Assembly: GCF_000721175.1 (NCBI RefSeq)
Contig: NZ_JOEZ01000016.1
Coordinates: 186,001 to 250,000 of the forward strand
DNA from: Streptomyces anulatus
Lineage (GTDB): Bacteria > Actinomycetota > Actinomycetes > Streptomycetales > Streptomycetaceae
Length of the DNA: 64,000 nt
Reading direction: 5' to 3'
Both the position numbers and the translations under genes were made by a program. The notes beneath the pieces are model-generated. The model did not search any database, was not told the origin of the DNA, and saw nothing but the letters and a program-made list of their open reading frames with translations. This document shows positions 57,097 through 64,000 of this stretch, in pieces. Position 1 is the first letter of the stretch. Every line of letters starts with the position of its first letter.

Positions 57097-58146
57097 TCAG
57101 CGCACCAGGGCGGCGATCTCGCGGACGGCGTCCCGGGCGGGGCGGCCGACGCCGATCAGCGTGGCCGAGGCGGGCCCCGTCCAGTCGCCGTAGCCGAGGA
57201 GGTGCAGGCGAGGTTCGTCGACGGCTCGGGTGCCGTGGGTGGGGATGTGGCCGCGTTCGCCTCGCAGGCCCAGCGGGGCGAGGTGGGAGAGGGCGGGGCG
57301 GAAGCCGGTGCACCAGATGACTGCCGCCGCTTCCGTTCTGGTTCCGTCCGCCCACTCCGCACCGTTCTCGGTGAGGCGGGCGAACATCGGCAGGGCCTTG
57401 AGGAGGCCGGCATCCCGTGCGGCGCGGACCGGTGCGACGGCGACGATGTCGCCGAGTGAGGCGACGCCTCCCGTGTCGGTGTTCCCGGTCTCCAGCGCTC
57501 TGCGGCGGGCCGTGGCGGCGTCGAAGAGGGCGCGGCCGTCGATGTCGTCGGCCAGGAACCGTGCGGGCCGTTGGGTGACCCAGGTCAGGTCGGTGTGCGG
57601 CGCGAGGTCGGCGGCGATCTGGGCTCCGGAATTGCCGCCTCCGACCACGATGACCCGCCGGCCGGCGAACTCGTCAGGGTTGCGGTACCGCACGGTGTGC
57701 AGCTGACGGCCGGTGAAGATGTCGCGGCCGGGTACGGCGGGCAGAAAGGGCCGCCACCATGTTCCGGTCGCCGAGACGACCGCGCGGGCGGACCAGACAC
57801 CGGCGTCCGTCTCCACCCGCAACCGCTCGCCGTCACGGCGTACGGCCTTGACCTGGACCGGTCGCTGGACTGGCAGGGCGTAGCGCTCCTCGTACGCGGT
57901 CAGGTACTGGACGACGTGGCGCGCGTCCGGGTAGTCCGCCCCGTCCTGGGCGGGCATCAGCCAGCCCGGCAGGGAGGAATACGCGGCCGGGGAGAACAGG
58001 CGGAGCGAGTCCCACGTGTGCTGCCACGCGCCACCGGGTGAGGGCTGGGCGTCGAGGATGACGAAGTCGAGGTTCTGGCGGCGCAGGTAGTAGCCGGTGG
58101 CGAGTCCCGCCTGGCCGCCACCGATCACCACCACATCCACATCCAT
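57097..58146 (-). CDS. arsO: FAD/NADPH-dependent monooxygenase of the arsenic cluster, ArsO (349 aa)
   Basis: Flavin monooxygenase-like protein with FAD site 'DVVVIGGGQAGLATGYYL' at the N-terminus, 'SATGTWWRPFLPAVPG', and NADPH site 'RRVIVVGGGNSGAQIAADLA' mid-protein; C-terminal 'LHLLGYGDWTGPASATLIGV'. Placed in the ars cluster exactly as arsO in the arsRBOCT operon known from Streptomyces. The oxidation reaction it performs is not established here. ATG 58146 is chosen because it directly precedes the Rossmann strand. 148 bp downstream of the acr3-type gene. Confidence 0.87.
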   Translation of the reverse strand: MDVDVVVIGGGQAGLATGYYLRRQNLDFVILDAQPSPGGAWQHTWDSLRLFSPAAYSSLPGWLMPAQDGADYPDARHVVQYLTAYEERYALPVQRPVQVKAVRRDGERLRVETDAGVWSARAVVSATGTWWRPFLPAVPGRDIFTGRQLHTVRYRNPDEFAGRRVIVVGGGNSGAQIAADLAPHTDLTWVTQRPARFLADDIDGRALFDAATARRRALETGNTDTGGVASLGDIVAVAPVRAARDAGLLKALPMFARLTENGAEWADGTRTEAAAVIWCTGFRPALSHLAPLGLRGERGHIPTHGTRAVDEPRLHLLGYGDWTGPASATLIGVGRPARDAVREIAALVR

Positions 58147-58294
58147 CGCGCGTGTCACCAGGTCACCCCCGGGGCGGTACTGGGCCTCCCGGCTCCCGCC
58201 CCACCCCTGCGCGGCACAGCTTCCGCCGTCGGGCGGACGGTGAAGCGGGCCGGGACGTGGACTGCGGGATGCGGGCGGGAACCGAGGCGGCACA

Positions 58295-59401
58295 TCAGTG
58301 CTGTGTGGTACTGGTGGTGATCGCGGACGGGGCGAACTTCCTGCGCCAGGCCAGGGCCACGTAGACGAGGGCGATCAGGACCGGGACCTCGATCAGCGGG
58401 CCGACGACACCGGAGAGGGCCTGGCCGGAGGTGACGCCGAAGGTGGCGATGGCCACGGCGATGGCGAGCTCGAAGTTGTTCCCGGCGGCCGTGAAGGCGA
58501 GGGTCGTGGTGCGGTCGTAGGCCAGGCCGATGGCCTTGCCGATCAGGAAGCTGCCGAAGAACATGATCGCGAAGTACACCAGGAGCGGAAGCGCGATGCG
58601 GACGACGTCCAGCGGCTGCGAGGTGATCGTCTTTCCCTGGAGGGCGAAGAGGATGATGATCGTGAAGAGCAGGCCGTAGAGGGCCCAGGGGCCGATCTTC
58701 GGCAGGAACTTCGCCTCGTAGGACTCGCGGCCCATCTTCTTCTCGCCCAGGCGGCGGGTCAGGAAGCCGGCGAGCAGGGGCACGCCGAGGAAGATGACGA
58801 CGTTGAGGGCGATCTTCCACATCGAGATGTCGAGCGTCTCGCCTTCGCCGAGGCCGAGCCAGCCGGGCAGCAGGTCGAGGTAGAGCCACCCGAGCAGGCC
58901 GAAGGCGATGACCTGGAAGACGGAGTTGAGGGCGACGAGGACGGCTGCGGCTTCGCGGTCTCCGCAGGCGAGGTCGTTCCAGATGATGACCATGGCGATG
59001 CAGCGGGCCAGGCCCACGATGATCAGGCCGGTGCGGTACTCGGGCAGGTCCGGCAGGAAGATCCAGGCCAGCGCGAACATGACGGCCGGGCCGAGGATCC
59101 AGTTGATGACCAGCGAGGAGACCATCAGCTTGCGGTCGCCGGTGACGGCGTCGAGCTTGTCGTAGCGGACCTTGGCCAGGACCGGGTACATCATGATCAG
59201 CAGGCCCACGGCGATCGGCAGCGAGATGCCGCCGACCTCCACCTTCGCCAGCGCGTCGTTCAGGCCCGGGATCAGCCGGCCGAGGCCGAGGCCGAGGGCC
59301 ATGGCCAGAAGGATCCAGACGGCGAGGAAGCGGTCCAGGGTGGACAGCTTCTGGACGACCGAGGATTCCTCGACGGTCGCGGGTGCTTGCGTGGGGGTCA
59401 C
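58295..59401 (-). CDS. arsB: Arsenite efflux permease, ACR3 family (368 aa)
   Basis: Ten membrane segments. ACR3 signatures: 'NWILGPAVMFALAWIFLPD', 'GLIIVGLARCIAMVIIWNDL' (with the essential Cys), 'ALNSVFQVIAFGLLGWLYLD' and 'LAFTAAGNNFELAIAVAIAT'. Extrudes As(III) using the proton gradient. GTG 59401 overlaps the arsR stop by 4 bp, so it is under direct ArsR control. Named arsB in the Streptomyces arsRBOCT cluster although it is ACR3-type. Confidence 0.93.
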   Translation of the reverse strand: MTPTQAPATVEESSVVQKLSTLDRFLAVWILLAMALGLGLGRLIPGLNDALAKVEVGGISLPIAVGLLIMMYPVLAKVRYDKLDAVTGDRKLMVSSLVINWILGPAVMFALAWIFLPDLPEYRTGLIIVGLARCIAMVIIWNDLACGDREAAAVLVALNSVFQVIAFGLLGWLYLDLLPGWLGLGEGETLDISMWKIALNVVIFLGVPLLAGFLTRRLGEKKMGRESYEAKFLPKIGPWALYGLLFTIIILFALQGKTITSQPLDVVRIALPLLVYFAIMFFGSFLIGKAIGLAYDRTTTLAFTAAGNNFELAIAVAIATFGVTSGQALSGVVGPLIEVPVLIALVYVALAWRRKFAPSAITTSTTQH

Positions 59402-59706
59402 GGACAGGCCCTCTTGTTCTCGGCAGCGGTACGGGCGGACTCGGCCAGGTCGGCGAACTGGCCGGCGAGCTGGGCGATGACGTCCGGGCGGAGCTTGTAG
59501 TACGTGAAGCGGCCGCACGGTTCGGTCTCCACGACCCCGGCCTCGCGCAGGACCCTCAGGTGGTTGGAGAGGTTGGTCTGCTTCGCACCGGTCTCCTCCA
59601 CCAAGTGGCTGGTGCACAGCGTCTCGCGGGCGAGCAGGGTCACGATCCGGAGCCGGAGCGGATCGCCCAGCACCCGGATCAGTTCAGTGTCGACTGACGT
59701 CATCAT
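59398..59706 (-). CDS. arsR: ArsR-family arsenic-responsive repressor (102 aa)
   Basis: Winged helix with 'RVLGDPLRLRIVTLLARETL', 'CTSHLVEETGAKQTNLSNHL' and 'RVLREAGVVETEPCGRFTYY'. Cys31, Cys64 and a C-terminal Cys101 are candidates for As(III) binding; the classic C-x-C of the E. coli type is not present. Drives its own operon with arsB and arsO, and faces arsC/arsT across a 92-bp promoter region that contains an inverted repeat. ATG 59706 or 59703. Confidence 0.92.
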   Translation of the reverse strand: MMTSVDTELIRVLGDPLRLRIVTLLARETLCTSHLVEETGAKQTNLSNHLRVLREAGVVETEPCGRFTYYKLRPDVIAQLAGQFADLAESARTAAENKRACP

Positions 59707-59720
59707 GGGCTGATACTCTC

Positions 59721-59756
59721 ACATCAGTGGCTGCTGACGCCACCGGGTGCTGATGT
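59721..59756. promoter_or_regulatory. Candidate ArsR operator between the divergent ars operons
   Basis: ACATCAG-N22-CTGATGT, perfect 7-bp arms, plus a further TGATA/CTGATGTCATG-like half site nearby, in the 92 bp separating arsR and arsC. One site could control both directions. Confidence 0.6.
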
Positions 59757-59798
59757 CATGTGTGCCTGATTCGACCGTGTGACGAGAGAGACCTCCTG

Positions 59799-60212
59799 AT
59801 GTCCGAGAAGCCCTCTGTTCTGTTCGTCTGTGTCCACAACGCCGGCCGCTCCCAGATGGCCGCCGCCTGGCTCACCCACCTCGCAGGGGACCGCGTCGAG
59901 GTCCGCTCCGCCGGGTCCGACCCCGGCGACGCGGTGAACCCGGCCGCCGTCGAGGCGATGGCCGAGGTCGGCATCGACATCTCCGCCGAGACCCCGAAGA
60001 TCCTCACCGTCGACGCGGTCAAGGAGTCGGACGTCTGCATCACCATGGGCTGCGGCGACACCTGCCCCGTCTTCCCCGGCAAGCGCTACCTCGACTGGAA
60101 GCTCGAAGACCCGGCCGGCCAGGGCGTGGCAGCGGTGCGGCCGATCCGCGACGAGATCAAGGTCATGGTCGAGGGCCTGATCGAGGAGATCGCGCCGGAG
60201 GCCTCCAAGTGA
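59799..60212 (+). CDS. arsC: Arsenate reductase, thioredoxin-coupled low-MW phosphatase type (137 aa)
   Basis: Reduces As(V) to As(III). P-loop '[16 protein letters not shown]' with nucleophile Cys11 and the redox pair in '[13 protein letters not shown]' (Cys85, Cys89), so it belongs to the thioredoxin-dependent ArsC class, in line with the adjacent thioredoxin reductase gene. CCTCCT-type upstream context is weak but ATG 59799 starts exactly at the conserved beginning. GTGA overlap with arsT. Confidence 0.93.
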   Translation: MSEKPSVLFVCVHNAGRSQMAAAWLTHLAGDRVEVRSAGSDPGDAVNPAAVEAMAEVGIDISAETPKILTVDAVKESDVCITMGCGDTCPVFPGKRYLDWKLEDPAGQGVAAVRPIRDEIKVMVEGLIEEIAPEASK

Positions 60213-61198
60213 GTGCCGACACGGACATCCGTAACGTCATCGTCATCGGCTCCGGCCCCGCCGGGTACACCGCCGCCCTCTACACGGCGCGCGCCGACCT
60301 CAAGCCGCTGGTCTTCGAAGGCTCGGTGACCGCGGGCGGCGCGCTCATGAACACCACGGAGGTCGAGAACTTCCCCGGTTTCCCCGAGGGCATCGTCGGC
60401 CCGGACCTCATGGACAACATGCGGGCCCAGGCGACACGGTTCGGCGCCGAACTGATCCCGGACGACATCGTCGCCGTCGACCTCACGGGCGACATCAAGA
60501 CGGTCACCGACAGCAGCGGAGGGATCCACCGGGCCCGCTCCGTGATCGTGACCACCGGATCGCAGCACCGCAAGCTGAACCTGGAGCGCGAGGACGAACT
60601 GTCGGGCCGCGGGGTCTCCTACTGCGCGACCTGTGACGGGTTCTTCTTCCGCGACCGCGACATCGTGGTCGTCGGCGGCGGCGACACCGCGATGGAGGAG
60701 GCCACCTTCCTCACCCGGTTCGCCCGTTCCGTCACGGTCGTCCACCGCCGTAGCGCGCTGCGGGCCTCCCAGGTCATGCAGAGCCGCGCGTTCGCCGACG
60801 ACAAGATCTCCTTCGCCTTCGACAGCGAGATCGCGGAGATCAAGGAGGAGGGCGGCGCGCTGTCCGGCCTCGTCCTGCGCGACACGGTCAGCGGCCGGAC
60901 GCGCGACCTCGATGCCACCGGCCTGTTCGTCGCGATCGGCCACGACCCGCGCACGGAGCTCTTCGCCGGTCAGCTGGACCTGGACGACGAGGGATATCTG
61001 AAGGTCGAGGCGCCCACGACCCGCACGAACGTCCCCGGCGTGTTCGGTGCGGGAGACGTGGTCGACCACACCTACCGCCAGGCGATCACCGCCGCGGGTT
61101 CCGGCTGCGCGGCGGCCCTGGACGCCGAGCGCTACCTCGCGGCTCTCACCGACACCGAGGCGGTCGCGGAGCCCGAGAAGACGCCGGCGGCCGTCTGA
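60209..61198 (+). CDS. arsT: Thioredoxin reductase, ArsT (329 aa)
   Basis: FAD/NADPH disulfide reductase supplying electrons for arsenate reduction. FAD motif '[20 protein letters not shown]', redox '[10 protein letters not shown]' (Cys139, Cys142), NADPH motif '[17 protein letters not shown]', and FAD-binding '[20 protein letters not shown]'. Length is normal for TrxB. GTG start overlapping arsC. It is the T of the arsRBOCT arrangement; no thioredoxin gene is in this window. Confidence 0.93.
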   Translation: MSADTDIRNVIVIGSGPAGYTAALYTARADLKPLVFEGSVTAGGALMNTTEVENFPGFPEGIVGPDLMDNMRAQATRFGAELIPDDIVAVDLTGDIKTVTDSSGGIHRARSVIVTTGSQHRKLNLEREDELSGRGVSYCATCDGFFFRDRDIVVVGGGDTAMEEATFLTRFARSVTVVHRRSALRASQVMQSRAFADDKISFAFDSEIAEIKEEGGALSGLVLRDTVSGRTRDLDATGLFVAIGHDPRTELFAGQLDLDDEGYLKVEAPTTRTNVPGVFGAGDVVDHTYRQAITAAGSGCAAALDAERYLAALTDTEAVAEPEKTPAAV

Positions 61199-61536
61199 GC
61201 GTCCAGGCGTCCCACACGATGGTCAGTGGTGCTGTCAGGAAGCAGTGGTCCCCGGTCCGCGACCGACGCGGGCCGACGTCACACCGTTCGGCCACACGCC
61301 TGCACCGGCGGGGAGGGTCTGCCCGCAGCCGGCCGGCCCCCTCTGCCCGTATGCGGCGGGCCGGCCGGCTGCGCGTGCGAGCTGTTGACGCTTCTCGACC
61401 CGGTACGCGCCTGTGCCGCCCCGGTCGTCCGTGCCCCCGGCGGAACTTCGACCACGTAGGAACGCGCGGCACTCGACCCGAGCCTGACCATCGCCCCCGT
61501 AGTGGAGTAGGGCCGGCGTCGCCGGACCCTCTCCGG
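61199..61536. other. Intergenic DNA downstream of arsT
   Basis: 338 bp with no credible gene. Several overlapping open frames on both strands are Arg/Pro-rich shadows. Confidence 0.55.
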
Positions 61537-61716
61537 TCAGTCTGCCGCGCCCGGTACGGGGGGCTGAAGGGCCGAGACGTCGTAGGCCAGTCCGGCGGGG
61601 ATGGCGGCGTCCAGAGCGCCGACCACGCGGCCGGCGCCGGTGTAGAGGTCGGGGGAGACGGTGATGACGCAGCCCGAGACGCCGAAGAGCGTACGGTCGT
61701 CACCGTCCCGCTCCAT
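61537..61716 (-). CDS. Possible small protein (59 aa), doubtful
   Basis: Reads 'MERDGDDRTLFGVSGCVITV', 'SPDLYTGAGRVVGALDAAIP' and AGLAYDVSALQPPVPG, with normal amino-acid balance unlike the surrounding shadows. In-frame coding-like text begins a few codons before the first start codon (…FPVDQTVG), so it might be a relic of a longer gene. No ribosome site is evident. Unknown family. Confidence 0.4.
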   Translation of the reverse strand: MERDGDDRTLFGVSGCVITVSPDLYTGAGRVVGALDAAIPAGLAYDVSALQPPVPGAAD

Positions 61717-61806
61717 GCCCACCGTCTGGTCGACCGGGAATTGCGGGACAGCCCTTTAGTCTCTGCTGGTCCGCCCGGCCCCGGGTGGTTCGAGGGAGGG
61801 GTGTTC

Positions 61807-62460
61807 ATGCAACGGCGGGGAACGGGCGGCGGGCTGCGGAAGGCCGCCTGGGTGCTGGTACCGGTGGGGGCTGTCCTCGCGGTGGGGAGCATCGGGTACT
61901 TCTTCGCGAACTACCAGGGGGCGTCTGTCATGGGTCAGGCGATGGAGCCGACGTACCGCATGGGCGAGCGGCTGCTGGTCGAGCGCATCGACGCCGGCGA
62001 GATACGCAGGGGGGACGTCCTGCTCGTCGAGGTTCCCGGCCGCTACGCGGGCGCGCCCGTGCTGCAGCGGGCCATCGGGACGGGTGGCGACCACGTCGTG
62101 TGCGACGGAGAACAGATCACGGTGAACGGTCAGCCGGTCGACGAACCGTATGTGATGCGCGGCGAGGTGAACCCAGGGACAGGTCCGTACGACGTGCGGG
62201 TCCCGGAGGGCCGGCTCTTCCTGCTGGGAGATGACAGGGCGAACGCGAACGACTCCCGGTTCTTCCTCGACGAGCGGTCGGGCAGCGTCGCGGCATCCGG
62301 AGTGATCGGGAGGGTGCAGAGCGGTGCGGCCGCCTTGCCGCCGGCGGCGCTCGCGCTCCTCGGCATCCTGCTCACCCTTACCGGGGTCGGTCTGGGCATC
62401 GGAGGATACGCGGCCGGTCGGAATTCCCGTCCGGCGGTGCCTCCGTGGCCGGTCGCCTGA
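61807..62460 (+). CDS. Signal peptidase I homologue lacking both catalytic residues (217 aa)
   Basis: S26-family architecture: N-terminal membrane helix ('AAWVLVPVGAVLAVGSIGYF'), box B-like 'VMGQAMEPTYRMGERLLVER', box C/D-like 'GDVLLVEVPGRY' and 'VLQRAIGTGGDHVVC', box E-like 'LFLLGDDRANANDSRF', and a second helix at the C-terminus. Canonical SPase I has Ser in S-M-x-P and Lys in K-R-x-I-G; here these are Ala45 and Gln87. The rest of the fold is well kept, so the protein is probably a non-enzymatic paralogue, for example a binding partner or chaperone at the membrane. ATG 61807, or GTG 61801. Confidence 0.85.
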   Translation: MQRRGTGGGLRKAAWVLVPVGAVLAVGSIGYFFANYQGASVMGQAMEPTYRMGERLLVERIDAGEIRRGDVLLVEVPGRYAGAPVLQRAIGTGGDHVVCDGEQITVNGQPVDEPYVMRGEVNPGTGPYDVRVPEGRLFLLGDDRANANDSRFFLDERSGSVAASGVIGRVQSGAAALPPAALALLGILLTLTGVGLGIGGYAAGRNSRPAVPPWPVA

Positions 62461-62704
62461 AAGAACACCACGCACCCGAGCCGCATCACGGTGCCTGCAC
62501 GAACTCGTGCCTGTGCCGCGACCGGACGAGCCGATGGACCGGAGAAGACGCTCGATGGGCTTGGGCCTGCGCGGGCCTGTCCACGGAACGGTCGCGATGC
62601 CTTCGCCGCGCGGTGGGGACCTTTCATGGGCGACGGTCGACGGGTCGGAGGAAGCCGCGTCGGCGGCTGCCGTCGAGTGGGTTGGAACGGGCGCATCGGC
62701 GCGG

Positions 62705-63850
62705 TCAGGCCCGGCGGGTGGGCGCCGCGGCAGTGGGTGGCACGGGGGCCCTGGAGGCTTCCGCCCGCCAGGCGTCGGCCAGTTCGGCGGGAAAGCGTCG
62801 GCCACTGCGGGTGAGTACGACGCCGGATGAGAGTTCGACCTCGTCGCCTGGGCGGAAGGGACGGTCGGTCTGCGGGGGCAGCTTCTCCCAGGGGCCGAAC
62901 GCACCCTGCTTGCCGGCGCGGCGCATGCGGGTCCCGTAGGTGCTGATGTCACGGATCAGGACTGCGCCGCTCCGGGCGGAGACGGCCACATGCCTGCGGC
63001 TGACCTGCTGGGCGACCTGCGGGGGCAGCAGGCTGTGCAGGGCGATTCCCACCTGCCCCGGCAGCCGGCCGACGTGAGCCTCGGAGCCCTCGTCGAGTGT
63101 GTAACGGGCCACGCAGGTGCCGTCGATGACGGCCTTGAGCTGGGTGGTGCCCAGGCGCGGTCCGTCATCCATCAGAGGCGTGCCGTGAAGCTCGCAGGTG
63201 GGAACACCGCGCCGCATACGGGGCAGCAGGATCCGTTCGCCCTTGCGGATGTCGTAGAGGGTGCAGCGGAGTTCCGGGCAGCGCCAGGTCCGCATGATCA
63301 CCTCCGTCAGCGGCGTCCGGGAGGGGTCGAGGAGGCCCTGCTTCTTCAGTGCGGACAGTTCCATCCGGCGCGAGATCTCCGCCGCCGAGCGCACGCCCAT
63401 GTTCATCGCCACGAGGGCCACGGATCCGTCGGGGCGGGCTTCCGGTTCGAGGAACTGCCAGGTGTTGCCCTGGATCCACGGATGCTCGAGGCGGTGGTCG
63501 ACGTACCGGTCGCCGGTGATGACCGGCAACGAGGTCATGCGGGCCAGTTCGAGGACGCGCTCATCGGCGTCGTCGACCTCCTCGACCAGCCCGTCGGCCA
63601 CCCAGCCGCGCAGTCGCCGGACCTCGGCCTGATCACCGAACTCGCGGTGCCCGCCCAGCAGGCTGGTGTCGGCGACCAGGTAGACGGAGACGTCAGGATC
63701 GCCTGTGAGCTCCATCAGGGCCCTCAGGACCAGGCCCAGGCGGCGCAGGGACCGCGGGCCGCGTGCGCCGATGGAGGTGTCGCGTACGACGTTGGAGAGC
63801 TCCACGAGATAGTCGGCCCGCTCCGCCGAAGCGGCCAGATGATGTTCCAC
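62705..63850 (-). CDS. PIN/NYN-like domain fused to an FHA domain (381 aa)
   Basis: N-terminal 140 residues have a PIN/NYN nuclease plan: 'YLVELSNVVRDTSIGARGPR', 'DVSVYLVADTSLLGG', 'DDADERVLELARMTSLPVIT' and GDRYVDHR. The middle contains Cys/His pairs in 'WRCPELRCTLYD' and 'GVPTCELHGTPL' (zinc ribbon). The C-terminal FHA domain shows 'GRLPGQVGI', 'QQVSRRHVAVSARSGAVLIR' and 'DISTYGTRM', which bind phosphothreonine. Suggests an RNA-processing nuclease controlled by Ser/Thr kinases. ATG 63850; promoter in the 150 bp to the right. Confidence 0.75.
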   Translation of the reverse strand: MEHHLAASAERADYLVELSNVVRDTSIGARGPRSLRRLGLVLRALMELTGDPDVSVYLVADTSLLGGHREFGDQAEVRRLRGWVADGLVEEVDDADERVLELARMTSLPVITGDRYVDHRLEHPWIQGNTWQFLEPEARPDGSVALVAMNMGVRSAAEISRRMELSALKKQGLLDPSRTPLTEVIMRTWRCPELRCTLYDIRKGERILLPRMRRGVPTCELHGTPLMDDGPRLGTTQLKAVIDGTCVARYTLDEGSEAHVGRLPGQVGIALHSLLPPQVAQQVSRRHVAVSARSGAVLIRDISTYGTRMRRAGKQGAFGPWEKLPPQTDRPFRPGDEVELSSGVVLTRSGRRFPAELADAWRAEASRAPVPPTAAAPTRRA

Positions 63851-64000
63851 GGGGCACCTCGCTGTCTGACGGCAGGGGTGTCACTTTAGGGGCGCCCGGC
63901 GGCATCCGCCATCAGGACGAACTCTCGCGACTCCACGGAACTCCCCGAACTTCGCCTCCTTTCCCGACTTCCTCGGATGCCTACCAGGGGTGCGGGCTCG
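63851..64000. other. Upstream region of the PIN-FHA gene
   Basis: 150 bp to the window edge, no gene seen. Presumably holds the promoter of the leftward PIN-FHA gene. Confidence 0.5.

Noticed and set aside
1..64000. CRISPR array, biosynthetic gene cluster, or FtsK/TraB conjugation gene
   Set aside because: No regularly spaced identical repeats with unique spacers, no polyketide, peptide synthetase or RiPP-type genes, and no FtsK-like motor were seen anywhere in the window.
45761..64000. A third copy of the tRNA 3' end marking a larger tandem island
   Set aside because: No further match to the 45-bp core was noticed to the right of attR, so the accessory region beyond it cannot be tied to the same integration site.

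Overview
The window is high-GC actinobacterial DNA and almost certainly Streptomyces. GTG starts and 4-bp ATGA/GTGA gene overlaps are everywhere, coding regions are strongly G/C at third positions, and several transcripts appear leaderless. The recognisable genes (YtxH protein, FGGY kinase, arsRBOCT-type arsenic cluster, IS701/IS5-type remnants, DUF4397 plus class F sortase) are typical of that genus.

Layout. (1) Positions 1-5.2 kb are core chromosome: a two-gene ABC exporter, a xylulokinase-type sugar kinase and a small YtxH protein, all on the minus strand. (2) Positions 5.35-5.8 kb hold two tandem tRNA-Asn genes and a CAT-anticodon tRNA. (3) Positions 5762-45760 are an apparently complete temperate siphophage prophage of about 40.0 kb. 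It is bounded by an exact 45-bp direct repeat made of the 3' part of the CAT tRNA; the left copy keeps the tRNA intact. (4) Positions 45.8-57.1 kb are accessory, patchwork DNA: vapBC, a large PIN-domain protein, a toxin-antitoxin pair whose toxin was cut off by an IS701-like remnant, other transposase scraps, a CaCA-type cation exchanger, a TerC operon with a divergent winged-helix regulator, a DUF4397/sortase pair and a HEPN-type remnant. (5) Positions 57.1-61.2 kb are an arsenic-resistance cluster, arsO-arsB(acr3)-arsR divergent from arsC-arsT. (6) Positions 61.8-63.9 kb hold a signal-peptidase-like protein lacking both catalytic residues and a PIN-FHA fusion protein.

Prophage organisation. 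The leftward arm has the integrase and an XRE regulator. Across an operator region the rightward arm starts with a Cro-like HTH and an excisionase-like protein. It continues with hypothetical and antirepressor-like genes, a primase-like protein, a large P-loop ATPase, a 426-bp non-coding tract carrying 13 copies of YGGGCCA (probable origin), an SF2 helicase, a RuvC-like resolvase, zinc-ribbon and HTH proteins and a protein with only sigma region 2. A set of small membrane proteins resembling the spd genes of Streptomyces integrative plasmids follows. The late module is in standard HK97/siphovirus order: HNH, TerS, TerL, portal, MuF, protease, capsid, connectors, tail tube, tail chaperones with a -1 frameshift, tape measure, Dit, Gp37-like hub, tail tip, endolysin, holin. 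It ends with a membrane-anchored collagen-like protein. Integrase arm-site candidates (two 11-bp units in tandem) lie near both ends.

The most unusual features are the mixture of an integrative-plasmid-like early module with a full siphophage virion module, the YGGGCCA iteron tract, the region-2-only sigma protein, the decapitated toxin, the paired palindromic operators upstream of terC, and the catalytically dead signal peptidase homologue. All family assignments are by reading motifs; no database search was run.
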